This document shows, piece by piece, positions 29,005 through 41,312 of a stretch of 64,000 bases of DNA; the stretch's first letter is position 1; every line of letters starts with the position of its first letter. The stretch covers positions 35,068,894 through 35,132,893 of the forward strand of contig CM020618.1 of the NCBI GenBank assembly GCA_009829735.1. The letters run 5' to 3'. Position numbers and translations under genes: made by a program. Under the pieces are notes generated by a model. It had not been told where the DNA came from, made no database searches, and saw only the letters and a list, made by a program, of their open reading frames with translations. This stretch comes from Pyropia yezoensis (lineage: Eukaryota > Rhodophyta > Bangiophyceae > Bangiales > Bangiaceae).

Positions 29005-31189
29005 ATGTCTACCCAAGAGACGGGGAACGTTCAAGATGACGGATCGGCGTCGACGCCGACTCCGGAGGTGACTACGGGAACCGGGATCGGGAACCCGATC
29101 GACAACATTGAGACGCCAATGCTTTCCGGTGCCGGATCGACGTTTGGGCACGGCTCGGACGGCAGGAGGCGGGGGCCCGCCTCAACTGTCATCGACCGAC
29201 CTCACTCCGCCGCCTCCTTCACCAGGGGATTCCCTGATGGCATCATTGGCCCGCGTCGAGGCCCGGTTTTCCGGACTCGATGCTCGTCAAGAGCGGACGG
29301 AGGACGCAATGGCAGTGTTGATGTCAACACGCCACACGACGGGACCCCGTCGTGTTCCTCCCACACCGGTACGGTTTGAACCGGCCGGACTACTTTCGGA
29401 GTCCACCGGGGTCGACCCCGGCGCAGCAACTCCCGGACAAACCCCGGACACAATGGGGTATGGATCCGACTCGTCGGCAGAGTTGGAACGGAGTCACTCG
29501 GAGCGATACGCTCGGAGCACCCGAAGCGGACTCCGCGGACACGACCCGGCGGATACTTACGCCGGTGGAGAGTCGGTTATTGGGGGAGGGGGTACCCTCT
29601 CACAGTATCCCCACGACGAAGGACGCCAGGCAATTCGGGTTCCCGAGGTGCCGACGCCTGAAGTACCATCTTCAGTGGTGGAAGCTATGACCGCGCAGGT
29701 AACTGCGAGCCTACTGAAGCGGATGGAGTCCGATGAGTTTGCTCATCAACTGGCTAAGCGACTGGATATCCAGGACGCTGACACGGAGATCGTCAACGAG
29801 GTCTTCCGGTCGGTTCTTACTCCGGAACGTTATCGTTTGGAGGACCGCTCTACCACCGTATCGGAATCGATGCGTAATACGTCGCATCGGGCGATCCGCT
29901 CTATGCAGACCCTTATGAAGGGAGTCCCTATGTTCGGGGGGCCGAACGGACGCCCGTTGGCAGTCATCGGCTTCTTGACTAGCTTCAAGGCAGCCGCGGA
30001 CAAGGCCCTCGTTAACGAGGGGCTGGCCCTGGAGATCCTCCCGTTCTTTGTTGATGAACGGGTGCGAGGCATCCTTCGCCAGGCATCCCCGATGCCGGGA
30101 ATGAGGGTTGCGGCCACCCCCACGGATTACCGTGGGATTCTCAAGGAGCTGCTGAGCAGTTACCTCAGTGAGGACAAGTGCGAGGACCACTACCGGGCCC
30201 TGCGCACTGCCACCGCCCAGAGCTGGGAGGATGAGGAGATGTTCGGACGACGGATTCAAGAGCTCGACTACGAGCTGGGGAAGCTCCTCGGAGAAGGGGA
30301 GCTACGGGCCATCCTGTTCGCAGGAGTACCCAACTACGTGCGGATATCCGCACGGGGCGCCAACACGGCACGGACGAACTTCAGTCGACTGATACATATG
30401 TGAAAGTCCCTGGGGGACGCCTACCGGGTGCTTCACCGGGAGTGTGCTCTTGCCTCAAAGCCCAAGGGTGAGGGGAGCAAGCTCAATGTTACCCCGGTAC
30501 CGAGGCAAGACAAGATGGAACGGAAGGCCGCACCGGTACTGGTGGCTACCGATTACGCCCCCACGGGCGAGGAGGAACCACTGGTTGACCAGCAGGGCCA
30601 CCTGCTGTTACCGGCTACGCCGGTGATTGATAAGCAAGGTACGGTAGCGTGCATCGCTCCGGCGGGGACCCAGTTCCAGGTCAGCGAGGGCACGGGACGT
30701 CGCGTCCCGTACGTACGGACTACGGGGTACTCCCCGGTGACGGGTAACCCTCACCAACCCTTGCCAACATGGGCGGTGCGCACGGAGGCACCTCCGCAGA
30801 TTGCGGGCCGACCCAACCGGTTGGGGGAGTCCATGTTCCGGTTGACCCAAGGACCCAAGGCCTACCAGGGAGCAGGCACTCGGGCGCCCGAGGGAGGCAA
30901 CCGCAGCTACGGGGCTACCCCGATGCGAACTCAAGGGGGGACCGGCACGTCCGGATGTATGTTGTGTGGGGATCCCCAGCACTGGGTGTCTTCCTGCCCA
31001 CTCATCCCCGAGGAGCCTCGGCGGGCAGCGGCGCAACGCAAGGCATCCACCGGGGGGTATCCCGCCAGAGCACCCGGACCCGCACCGGGTAGGCAGCCAG
31101 CTCCAGGTGGAGTACTGGCCGTCGGGGAGGCACCTCCTCAGCCGGATGTCCCGGCGGACAGCACCTTACCAAGGGCGGGAAACGAGTAA
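29005..31189 (+). CDS. gag: C Gag region
   Basis: This is the structural protein region of family C. The N-terminal part is Ser/Thr/Gly-rich, followed by a capsid-like helical part (about 29680-30400) and a zinc knuckle CMLCGDPQHWVSSC (30955-30996) near the C-terminus. The likely start is the ATG at 29005, about 200 bases after the primer binding site. About two breaks are present. The nucleotide sequence consists largely of back-to-back palindromes of 11-20 bp, which is not needed by the protein. Confidence 0.82.
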
Positions 31190-31374
31190 GAGGAAGGATG
31201 ACCGGGGGGCGCTGGGGTAACCCAAGCAAGCCACCCCGGAGTACCGCGGGGAAAGCCCCACGGCGAGCGCGTTTGAGCCGGCGCCGCATCAATCCCCGGG
31301 TACACCTTCCGGCCCCGACGACACGGAGTCAGGGGAATGATTAGAATCCCCCGATAACGGGAGGCGAGGACGGG

Positions 31375-32205
31375 ATGCCCCGTCACGTTGAATCAGCCAA
31401 GGGCCCTGTCCAGGATGCCCAAGGAACACCGGATATCGGTGTAGGACATGTGCTGTTTACCTTGGAGAACTTCAAGGTATCAGCCACACTGGGGGTTGAC
31501 CCCCAGTCGACACGATCGTACTACCCTGTACTGGATACAGGGGCTGGACCCAACCTTATCCGGAAGGATACCCTCCCGGACAAGTGGCTTCCGCGAGTCA
31601 GAGTGACTCGGGGACCCACCATCAAGGACGCGAATGGTCGCCTCATTCGTACGACCGCAGCGATGTCGCTGCGGGTTACCATCGGGGAACTCACCACGGA
31701 AGTCGACTTCCTGGTGTGTGAGACCCTATCGGTGCCCTGCATACTGGGGTGCACCTTCATCAACGTTCACGTGGATGCAATCCGGCCAGGCCGGAGGACC
31801 GTCGAGCTTCAAGAAGCCGACGGGACGAAGCGAGGACATACGGCTATCGTCAGGGACCTGACGCTACAAGAGAGCCACGTTAACGTGGCTGAGGTGTACG
31901 CAAGCGTCGAGCCGAAGACACTTCGGTTGGCCAAGCGAACTCGCTTTGAGCTCCCGGTTAACTGCGACCTCGCAGGCATCTGCAGAGTCCGGTCCAACCT
32001 GCGGACGTACAAGCGCCATGGGTTGACCATGGCCAACGGTCTCATAGACCTCCCAGCAGGAGGGTCGTCCCTCCTAGTGATGGCGAACTATCGCCGTAAG
32101 GCAGTCACCCTCCCGAAGGGAACTATCCTCGGGATTGCCGAGCTCTACGAAGGAGATATCCTTTCCCCTGACAAGGAAGGTCAAGTGGAACCACTTGAGG
32201 TGCTG
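31375..32205 (+). CDS. pol: C protease region, ending at the D insertion
   Basis: Retropepsin-like protease with YYPVLDTGAGPNLIRKDTL (about 31520-31580); the motif DTGAG carries the catalytic Asp. It is followed by a conserved linker domain of the kind found between protease and RT in these elements. Element D enters in this linker, with the target duplication at 32206-32210. The RT part continues after D. Between gag and this frame, 31190-31374 holds no separate gene. Confidence 0.87.
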
Positions 32206-32210
32206 GCGGT

Positions 32211-33012
32211 TGTGGTATAAAACTTGATCCTCCCAGACACGTGTCAATATCCCTCGGGGGAAAGGGACAGGTAACACAGAACGGGGAACTACGAGAATGG
32301 TATGCCTGTTGCCTCACGTGCCTGCTCGCAGAGCAAACAGATACGCACGGTAGTGTACACGGGGAAGAGAAAAGCAAACGCGCAGTTGTTTTTTTCCTGA
32401 GGGCGCGGGCCAAGGGCGCCTCGCTGTCCATCTTACAGTGCGACCCCTCACTTGCCCTGGGGTAGACCAAGGAGGTGGCCCCCCTTCCAGTGTCCGACAG
32501 TTGTCCTGAGATGTTCAGATTTCAGCGATCTGGACGGTATGAGCCAATCAGCGCCCGTCAATCGCCCGAATATGAGCCGCCCGGCCGGGCCACTTCACGC
32601 GTACCCCCCCCTCAGTTGTGCCGATCGGCACAACTGCGGGGCAGCCAAGTGAGGGGTCGCACTGTAACGTGCATCTGGGGGAGCCTCGGCACGTTGGCCA
32701 GGTAGCCCCCCCATACCCCCGAGTGGCTCCGACCCGAGTCTAACCTCGTCAGGTCGGGGGCCACTATCACTACTAATTCTATTCCCACTCACTAATCTCA
32801 CACTCAATTTCTCTCAAATCAAGTCCCTCACAAGTATGCAAAAACCCATCAGAAATCCCTCTCTCGCGTGTGGATAGCGTAGTCCACCGCATCCCAGTGC
32901 CGGGCACGGGCCACGGCCGCCAACCATCACCACACGGCGGGCGTGTTCTGGCACCTGGTGCCCTCTGGTTGTAGTCCCGGGTCGGCGCCGAGTCGGGGCC
33001 AGGGATGCTACA
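32211..33012 (-). repeat. D 3' LTR (802 bp)
   Basis: On the minus strand it begins TGTAGCATCCC and ends ATACCACA. It contains the 229-bp MITE, a CCAAT box (about 32541) and near its minus-strand start the sequence shared with the partial LTR of E. Confidence 0.93.
32436..32664. mobile_element. Tc1/mariner-like MITE inside the D LTR
   Basis: It has perfect 19-bp terminal inverted repeats, CAGTGCGACCCCTCACTTG (32436-32454) and its complement (32646-32664), each bordered by TA. CAGT ends with TA duplications are typical of Tc1/mariner-type elements. At 229 bp it has no transposase and is non-autonomous. A 24-bp perfect palindrome lies inside at 32613-32636 (core TTGTGCCGATCGGCACAA). The same unit is in the other D LTR and in the duplicated copy, so it entered the LTR before D transposed. 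Confidence 0.85.
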
Positions 33013-33027
33013 TAGCTCCCTCCCTAG
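33013..33027 (-). other. Polypurine tract, D
   Basis: On the minus strand CTAGGGAGGGAGCTA directly precedes the 3' LTR. Confidence 0.65.
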
Positions 33028-33197
33028 TCCGGCACGTCCTCGGGCCGAACCAGGTGCCACCGTGCACAGCCTCGAGCACGTCCACACCGGTGCCGAGGTC
33101 GAGCGTCTACACCCCGGTCACGATCACCTGCTCCGATTCTTCCCCCCCCCTTCTCTCCTTCACCTTGGCCCTCTCGTTCCCCCGGAGTCTGGACATC

Positions 33198-35315
33198 ATG
33201 TCCAGTTCCGAGATCCAAGCTGGGCCCGTGGTTCCGGCGGCGAGTGTTGCGGAGGAGAACTCGGGTAGTCGCGCCCCACTCCTGCCTCCGGTTCCTCAGG
33301 TGTCGGTGTCGGCGCCGGTTGCCACGGCAGGGACGGATCGGGTTCCCCCGGCTTCTGCGTTGCACCCGGTCGAGACCCCCCCGGTGGGTCTCCCGGAGAT
33401 GCTTCTTGGGCAGGATCCTCTGGCGGGCCGGCGCTACTCCACGGTGGTCGGCAACGCCAGCGCGGCCCAGTGCCAACAGGATTGCTTGGATATCTGGCGC
33501 AAGGAACTCCAGCGCGGGGTCTTGACCAAGATGGACAAGACTCGTCTTCATACGGCGGACCAGATGCGCCTGGCACAACACCGCTCCCAGAGCTTCTCGG
33601 GTTCCTCTTGGGTTGCTCGCTTGGAGGATCTCCTTTTCGCGCTGGAGCTGGATCTACCCCTGACCGAGCGTCGCGTGTCCGCGTCCGTTCTCCGGTGGCC
33701 AGAGGAGGAAGGGTACGTCCACCGGGCGCTCAAGGTCTGGGACGAGGCGCTCAAAGGGTCGGGGAACCTGAACTGCGATCCCCGTCTAAGCATGGTCGCT
33801 CTGGAGCCGCCTTTCCTGACCCGAAAATACCCCATGTTGTCGCCGGCGCGGGAGCAGGGCGAGCGGCGCGGCCGCCAGCGTGACTTCATCGTGAGCTGCA
33901 ACCATCAGGAGTTCTGGAAGCTGGAAAAGGCTAACCGGGCGGCGTACTACCCCAAGGTCATCCCGCAGCAGCAGGAAATCGAGATCCCAGTTGGGTTCGC
34001 TCCATCCAGCATCCCCTTCACCTGGTACTTCTTGGACGCCTTGACCCAGGCGTCGATCAAGGGCTTCTTCCAATCGATCCCGTACATGATGTACACCTCC
34101 GAGATGACGGTCTTGGCTGCTAACAACTGGCTCCACGAGGTCTTGGTGTCCATCCGGCTCTGGCTTCTCCCCGACCTCATGATGGTCTGGACTGTCGACA
34201 AGTTGACCGTCGACTTCCTGTGCAGCCAGGACGAGGAGTACAAGGAGCTCTTCCAGGCGATGATTGACTTCCGGCGTCGGCTGCCGGTACATGACCGGAG
34301 CTTCTTGAACATGATCGCCGACCAGAACAGCCCGCGTCGGGATGGCTCGGGTTGGGTGCAGGTGGTCTATCAGTCTTCTCCGGCCAAGGTGCAGCTAGCG
34401 ACACCGCTTCCGGCGTGGCCGCAGCTAGGCAGCTTTCCTGCTCCGGTCGCCCTCGATCTTCTACCAACTGGGCCGCCGGTGCAAGAGTCGGGATGGGCCG
34501 CGGCGGTCAGTCGGGCGTCTGCGGCAGTTCCGCTTGCTCCTGTTGCACCTGCCGTCCCGGTGGCTTCGCCTGGACCGTCGCCGGCGCGTTTGTCTTCCGC
34601 TCCGTCTGTGCCGGTGCTTCAAGCTCCTCCGGCACCGCGCTTGTCTGCAGCTAGTCTGGGGGTGGCTGTGCGGTCACCGACTACTCCGGCCGTTCTTCCT
34701 CGGACGCCTTCTTCAAACGTCGGCGGCCCTGTGCCTCCGCTGGAGTTGGGGACTCCGGCTTCTGGGGCTGTTGTGGACCGTCCGGTAGTGGCATCCTCGG
34801 GGCGGTTCGAGATCCCGCCGCCGACTCTGCGCCTTACCCGGTTCCGGGTGCCTGACTGGTACCTGAACCAAGGTGGCCCGACATGCGACCAGTACGACGT
34901 TGGTATGATTGAAGACCAGCTGGGTCGCCTTCCAGTGCAGGTTGAGGGCGTCGGGTCTTCCCTGGTGCTGGGTACTTACGCCAGCGTCTTGAACAACGTG
35001 GTTGACCGGGTGTTTGCTTGCGCGGACAGCGGCCAGATGTCGGACAGCCCGGTGGTTGGCGAACTTCTGGCGACTTTGACGCGGCATGGCTTGGCTCAGC
35101 AGTGGTCAGAGACCTTCACTGGCTTCCAGGGGCGCCGACAGGCATATCTGGATGGGCGGGAGCCCCCTGCAACTACCGGTACTACTCCGATGGCGTCATA
35201 CCGGGATGCACCGCGCCCACCGCACTACGTCATCCCGCCTTCCTCCGGTTCCCGTCGTGCCGCGGAGGCAGCGCTGGAGGATACTCCCGCGGCACAGCGT
35301 CCGCGCCTGGAGTAG
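33198..35315 (+). CDS. Antisense ORF of family D (705 codons), function unknown
   Basis: It runs opposite to gag-pol, between the 3' LTR and the end of pol, starting at MSSSEIQ; the frame is open further upstream into the LTR (from 32943). It has a Pro/Ser/Val-rich N-terminus, then a globular central domain with RWPEEEGYVHRALKVWDE, YYPKVIPQQQEIEIPVGF (33944-34000), YMMYTSEM, LAANNWLHEVL and LTVDFLCSQDEEYKELFQ, a long Pro/Ala linker, and a C-terminal helical domain (LVLGTYASVLNNVV to LAQQWSE, about 34953-35109). The central domain aligns with the family A antisense protein and the C-terminal one with family C. There is no zinc knuckle, protease or membrane helix that would identify it as a second Gag or Env. 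Strong conservation in E supports it being a real protein. Confidence 0.78.
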   Translation: MSSSEIQAGPVVPAASVAEENSGSRAPLLPPVPQVSVSAPVATAGTDRVPPASALHPVETPPVGLPEMLLGQDPLAGRRYSTVVGNASAAQCQQDCLDIWRKELQRGVLTKMDKTRLHTADQMRLAQHRSQSFSGSSWVARLEDLLFALELDLPLTERRVSASVLRWPEEEGYVHRALKVWDEALKGSGNLNCDPRLSMVALEPPFLTRKYPMLSPAREQGERRGRQRDFIVSCNHQEFWKLEKANRAAYYPKVIPQQQEIEIPVGFAPSSIPFTWYFLDALTQASIKGFFQSIPYMMYTSEMTVLAANNWLHEVLVSIRLWLLPDLMMVWTVDKLTVDFLCSQDEEYKELFQAMIDFRRRLPVHDRSFLNMIADQNSPRRDGSGWVQVVYQSSPAKVQLATPLPAWPQLGSFPAPVALDLLPTGPPVQESGWAAAVSRASAAVPLAPVAPAVPVASPGPSPARLSSAPSVPVLQAPPAPRLSAASLGVAVRSPTTPAVLPRTPSSNVGGPVPPLELGTPASGAVVDRPVVASSGRFEIPPPTLRLTRFRVPDWYLNQGGPTCDQYDVGMIEDQLGRLPVQVEGVGSSLVLGTYASVLNNVVDRVFACADSGQMSDSPVVGELLATLTRHGLAQQWSETFTGFQGRRQAYLDGREPPATTGTTPMASYRDAPRPPHYVIPPSSGSRRAAEAALEDTPAAQRPRLE

Positions 35316-35460
35316 TAATTGGAGGCAAGGAGGGTGAGAGTTATGGGAGAAGAGGGGAGGGAAGAGGCGGAGAGAAGGGTTGCTCGAGCGGGTGCTTGTT
35401 TTCCTTGATTGTTCCATGCTTGCATTGCGTGTTTTCCTTGATTTACCCGTTCCCTTCTTC

Positions 35461-38400
35461 TCAATCCTCTTGTTCCGCATCCGTTGCAGGTGAGCTCGGC
35501 TCGTCCTGAGGGTCATGATCGGCCCCGTCCTCCTGGTCCTCCTCCGAGTCCGACTCCAGGATCTTGCCGGCTCTGGCCACCGGAGTGCCCTCAATCCCGG
35601 TCCGTCGCGTATAGGCACAGACGTCCGCGATGGGTAACCGGTTTGAGGGTTCCCAGGTATCATCTGCCGGGTTAAAACCGAACCAGCGTACTCGCAGGTA
35701 CAAGCGCCCGTCTCTCCAGGCATGGTCGACAAACTTGACGTTGACATATTCCCGGCCGTCTTCTTGGGATAGCCAGGGTACTGCGGCCCGCTTGCGCCGG
35801 GTCAAGTCCCGTTTGCTTGGCGGTGGAGCTCGGGTGACATGGTTGCTGCTCACCGGGTACGGGGAGCCATCTACGTCTAGAAAGAAGGTCCAGCCATCCG
35901 TATTCTGGATCTCATAAGGTCCATCCGTCTTAGAGTCCAGCTTCCCCCGGGTCTTGCTATAGTTGTCCACAAAAACCCAGTCGCCACCACCCAGTTCCTT
36001 GTTCTTTTCCTGGACTCCCTTGTCATAGTCCCGCTTGTATTGCTCCTGGGTCTTTGAGATTGACTCCTTCACTCTGGGGAGCAGGAGCTTCAGTTGTTCC
36101 AGGAACTCATCCTTGGCCTTGGGACCTGACTTCAATGCAGGCTGGAGACCGTCTGGTATTCTTTCCAGGGAGAAGTTGGTCAGCCGCCTTGGGGTGACAA
36201 AGTCGAGTGAAGCGACCCCCGTTGTCCGGTGAACTCAGGAGTTGTAGGCTAGAGTGAGGACAGCCAGGAGCTCATCCCAGTCTTCTTGGTGCTCCTCCAC
36301 GTAGTGCCGTAGCATATCCACAAGGGTCCGGTTAAATCGTTCCACCTGGCCGTTCGTTTGCGGGTGGTACGTCGTGGTGAACAAGTTCTTGATGCCCATC
36401 AGGTCACAGACTCCTTGGAAGAACAGGGATGCAAACTGGGGGCCATTGTCTGTTAGGACGGAGTCTGGAGGGCCATAGGCAGCTATCCAGTGCTCGCAGA
36501 AGGCTGACGTGACATCCAGAGCCGTAATGGTCCTCAGCGGGATTGCTCGAGTGAACTTGGAGAACCGGTCACAAATGATGAGCAGGTATATGTTGCCGCT
36601 GGATGTTTCAGGTAGGGGCCCCAGAATGTCCATGCTTAAGCTTGCAAAGGGCTCCGCCGCCGGGAATAGGCGTAGCTTAGTAGAAGTCTTCTTCCTCTGG
36701 GACAACCGGTTCCTTGCACAAGAAACACAAGCCTCCAGGTGCTTATGGACGTCACTGGCCATGGTTTCCCAGTAGTAATGTCGTCGCATTGAAGCATACA
36801 TCCGATTGATGCCAGGATGTCCGGCCTGGGGAGACGAGTGTTCCAGGCGTACGATGTCAGCTCGCAGACTTCGGGGTACGTAAACTTGAGTTGCCCCATC
36901 GAAGGGTGACACCCGTACCAGGAGTCCATCTGTAGACTCGGAGAAACGACCGTTCCGGTTCAGGTCCATCTGGTGGCGAAGCTCTAAGCAATGAGGATCC
37001 GTCAGTTGTGCCTCCAGCATCCGGTGAATGGTCACCGGTTGATGAGCTTCAGGGGTCTCATATAGGGGAGCATGCCAGCCACGTCCGACATTCGGGAGGA
37101 TGAAGCAAGGTATTTCCTGCGGGATAGGACCGGTGTCGGCTGCAGGAGTCTCCAGCCGGGACATGGTGTCGGCGCAGTGGTGCTCCCTCCCTGCTCTGGT
37201 GCACACCTTGTACTTGAACTCCGAAAGGCGTAAACGCCACCGGGCGACCCTTCCTTGGCTGCGGTCCATACATAGTAGCCATCTTAGGCTGGCGTGGTCC
37301 GTCCGGATGAGGAACTCTTGTCCTTCAAGATATGGACGTAACAGGAAGCAAGCCCACACGACCGCCAAGCACTCGCGCTCCGTCGTGGAATAATTCTTCT
37401 CGGCTGGATTCAGGACGCGACTGTAGTAGCCTATCGGGAGGAAGTGCCCATCAGGTTGCTGTTGGAGTAGTGAGCACCCCACCTGGACGCCACAGGCATC
37501 AGTCTCCAGAACAAACTGGCCCTCCCGCTTGGGTAACGCCAGTACTGGGGTGGTGGTCAGGCGCTTCTTGAGCTCTTCAAAGGCCGCGGTTTGCTTCTCG
37601 TCGAACACCGGGAGTTGTGCGGGAAGCTTCTTGCTGGTAAGCTTGGTCAGTGGCCGGGAAATCAGAGCATAGTCCCGTACGAGCCGGCGATAGACGTTGC
37701 ACATACCCAGGAAGCCCTTGAGTTCCGTCTGGGTTTTGGGTTGCCGTGCATGCCGGAGGGCCTTGATGTTCTTCTCATTGACTCGGAGCTCCCCCGGACT
37801 CAGCACGTGCCCCAGGTACTCCACCTCAGTCTCAAACAGGTGGCACTTCTCGGCCTTGAGGGTAACTCCAGCCTTGGACAGGAGGGCCAGGACCTTCCGA
37901 AGGTGCTCCAGGTGTTCCGCTGGGGTCTTGGAGAAAACGATAATGTCGTCCAGGTAGACCAAACATGTTCTCCACCTTAGCCCCGACAGGATGATGTCGA
38001 TGGCTCTTTGGAAGGTGGCCGGAGCATTGTTGAGACCAAAAGGAAGACGCTTGCACCGGAATAGTCCCAGGTGGCACGTGAAGGTGGTCCTGTCCTTGTC
38101 CTCGTCAGCCAGAGGGATTTGCCAGTAACCGGCATTACAATCCAGCGTCGAGAAGAGGGTGGCATCACCAAGAAAGTCGATGCAATCATCCATCCGGGGT
38201 ATCGCGTATGCATCCTTGACGGTCATCTCGTTCAGGCACCTGTAGTCAACGCAGAAACGGAAGTGACCGCCAGGTTTCGGGACGACTACCACCGGGAAGG
38301 CCCACTCGCCATCAGACGGCTCGATAACATCCATCTTGAGCATCTTGTTAACCTGCTTCTCAATCTCATCCCGGCGATGAGGTCCAGCCCGGTATGGTTG

Positions 38401-39423
38401 CAGGTGTAATGGCTTAGCTTCCGGCTTGAGTTGAATCTGGTGTAGAGTGGCGTCCATCTTGCCCAGCTCTCCCGACCACAGGTGCCGATATTCCTGGAGA
38501 AGCTTCTCCAGTGCCTCCTTCAAGTCGGGAGGGACATTTTCTTGTTTGACCTTCGGCATCCCGGGTGGTGCTTGTTCGGGCTTCGGAGTAGCGCTACCAG
38601 CCTGCTCTTGTTTCGGAGGTACGTCTCAGGCCGTCAAGTTGGATGCCAGCTCTTGTTGCAGGTTCAAGAGGTCTTCCTTGCTCATAGCACGGGCGGACCC
38701 CCGGTAAGGCTCTGCTGTACCAACTCGGGTGCCCTTGGCGAGGGTTATTGGCTTCCGGCTCACGTTTACGATGGGCACCGAGAACGGGGTGTGCCTTTCT
38801 ACCTTCTTGTGATGTCCATGGGCCAAGTATAACCGGTGTTTCGCCAGAAATTCCTTGCGCCCGTAGATCAGGCATTGACCTGCAATCCGGGTCGTTACTT
38901 GAACCTTGGTCTCCGAACGAGGAGGTAGGAGCACCGGCTTGAAGAGAGTCAAGGTAGAGGGTGGGATGCGTTCCCTCTTGTTCTTGGCTACACGAACCTT
39001 GGCATCCAGATGCTCCAATACCGGGGACACGAACCCATGGTTGAACTGGACCTTCCCATCTCCAGGTAGGATGCTCTTGACATGCTGCTTCTGGAAGTCC
39101 CAGCCTAGGATAAGGGGGACTGATAGGGTCTTGACTACTAGAAAGGGAAAAAGCATTGGTTCATTGTTGACATAGATGGCGACGGGAAGGCGGCCCAGCG
39201 GTCGCAGGGTTTGACCTGATGCGTCAACAATGTGGGTTTTGGTAGGCGCTCTCCAGGCATGTCGACGCCAGCCCGGAGGTAACAGGTTCTCAGTGATGAC
39301 GCTCGGTCCGGCTCTCGTGTCAACCACCGGAGTAACAGCTTGGGGAAGGCTATCCCCCACACGCATACGAGCATTGATCTTGAGGTTTTCCTTACGCAGG
39401 ACGATCAAGGTCCCCTTGAACAA
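35461..39423 (-). CDS. pol: D Pol region (protease, RT, RNase H, integrase, chromodomain)
   Basis: Read on the minus strand. A protease region near 39300 (VDTRAGPSVI at the active-site position) is followed by RT with QPYRAGPHRRDEIEKQV, YAIPRMDDCIDFLG and VYLDDIIVF (about 37940-37965). RNase H covers about 37500-37200 (LETDACGVQVGCSLLQ, NYSTTERECLAVVWA). Integrase has HHCC (CVSCARNRL), MDILGPLPETSSGN, LTDNGPQF and HPQTNGQVERFN (about 36350). The chromodomain tail is LRVRWFGFNPADDTWEP (about 35640-35700). Order and motifs are those of Ty3/Gypsy chromoviruses. About two breaks are present. Confidence 0.92.
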
Positions 39424-39551
39424 ACAGGGTGTCCAGGCGGCTACCGGTTGAGCAGGTAACTGCCGTCCTTTCTCCCGGCACGCAAGGGGAGAACGGGTAG
39501 AAGTACCCTGCCGTTGGAGGTTCGGGAAGACACTTGGGGAGAGCGCCTGCC

Positions 39552-41312
39552 CTACTCGTTTCCCGGGTCCGAGGAGTCCTTAGAGGTTTCGGTCTCCAGG
39601 TCGAAGTCCGTAGGAGCTTCCTTGGCCAGAGCCTCCGTGATGCTCTGTAAGGCTGCCACTCGGATTGCGTGTACCTGTGCCTTGTCCATCTTGGAGGGTG
39701 CTCGCCGGTCAGCCCAGTTGACCGCCTTTGCAAACACCAGTCCTTGACGCTTGAGTTTCTCCAGGAGATCCTTGGGAATGGTCGGGCACTGGTAGGACAG
39801 GTGGTCCTCCTTCTGGCACAGCCAGCCAGACCGGAACCGCTGGTTCTTGACCTGCTTGGGGGAGACCAGAGAAGGTTGCTCCTTAGAAACGAAGCCGCCC
39901 CACTTGTCCCCTGACCCCATGGGTGAAGCCTCGCCAACTGCGAGTACCGGTACAGGGCTATCACCTCCCTTATACTTGTCGGGTCCGGGAGGGACTCGCG
40001 ACAACGGCTTGGGAGTTGATACCATGGCAGCTTGGAGGGCCTTGGCTTGCCGGTACTTGCCCTGGGTGTAGGCCAGCAACTGCTGGAAGGCATGTTCTTG
40101 ATGTTCCTGGTTGTAGTTCTCCGCATCCACTTGAAGATATTCAGGAAGCCCTTCCGAGAAGATCATCTTGAGCCTGTCCTCAGCGTAAACGTTGCCACAA
40201 GCCTCGCTCATCTCCCGGACACGACGGGTGAATGCCTCTGGAGTCTCTTGTCTCTCCATGGTTGCCCGGTTCAGCCTGCCGACTGCTTTATGCAGGGAGT
40301 CCGCGTCAGCGTAATTGGACAGGAGCCAGTTGACCGCCTCCGGATAACTCGCAACGGTACGCCCGACAATGTGTCCGGCAGAATCTGGTAGAACCTGTGC
40401 AAACCGCTGTTCCGCTTCTCCGGTCATGAAGTTAACCAGGAGGTAGAGAGCCTTGCCCTCGGACACATCGTTGTCATTGCATGCCTTGACAAACCGGCGC
40501 AGGAAGGCAAAGATAAGCGCCGGTCTCTTCCCGGAAAACTTAGGATGTCCCCCAAAGCTCGGCTGCATTCGCCGGTTCAGGGATGCCATCTTCTTGGCCA
40601 TCTTCCGGTTGTAACCTTGGTCTTGGTTCTCCAGCCGGTAGTTACCTCAATACGTGACCTTGTTCAGGGTGGCATCTCCCACTTGGTGGGCAGGGAAGTC
40701 AAACTCGACGAGCCTGCGCCGGGTGGGACCGGGAGATGCATCCCAGTCATATCCCTCCTCAGAGCTGGACAAACTGGTCTCGCTGGTGCTAGAGCGACGG
40801 TGACGACGCCGACGCCTCTGGCTGCTCCGGTTACCGGTCTTGGAGCTCCCCGCCCTACAGGATGCAAGGGAAGGAAAAGCTTGGCCGGTCCCAGGAGTCG
40901 AGGTCTCAGGGAGACCCGTAGAATCAGTCACAGCGGTGCCTCTGGCACTGCTAGTGCCCACAGGAAGAGGTGTATACACCCAGCTGCCATGTATGGGTCC
41001 AGGAGTAAACACACCAGGGGCTATCCCTGGAGGTTGAGGAGTAGAACCGACAGGAGGGAGACGTCTGCTGCGAGCGGACTCAAACGCCGTTGACCCCGGG
41101 GTGGCTCCCATAGGAGGAACAGCCGGAGGAACGGGAGCAGGTGTTGCTTGGCCGCCTGTAGACTCCAGTCCGGTACCGGATGTCACACCCAGGTCTGCTT
41201 CACCCGTAGGGAGCACGCCGGGTTGGGCACCGTCCCCCGCGGTGACCAGGGATGCGTCAAGGGACGCGGGGTCTACCCCTTCGGGCACCGTCGTGCTAGG
41301 GAGGGTAGCCAT
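39552..41312 (-). CDS. gag: D Gag region
   Basis: Read on the minus strand, a Pro/Thr/Ser-rich N-terminal portion (MATLPSTTVPEGVDPASLDA) is followed by a helical capsid-like portion (ALIFAFLRRFVKACNDNDVSEG, also recognisable in A Gag as VFEFLRRFTKACDDNAIS) and a nucleocapsid-type segment (WLCQKEDHLSYQC; the E copy shows CX2CX4HX4C). It ends PGNE. The leader from 41313 to 41504 holds nothing else. One break lies in the region. Confidence 0.85.

Noticed and set aside
33198-35315. Antisense ORF as an envelope gene
   Set aside because: No signal peptide, membrane helix, cysteine pattern or cleavage site is visible, and the orientation is opposite to that of known env genes.
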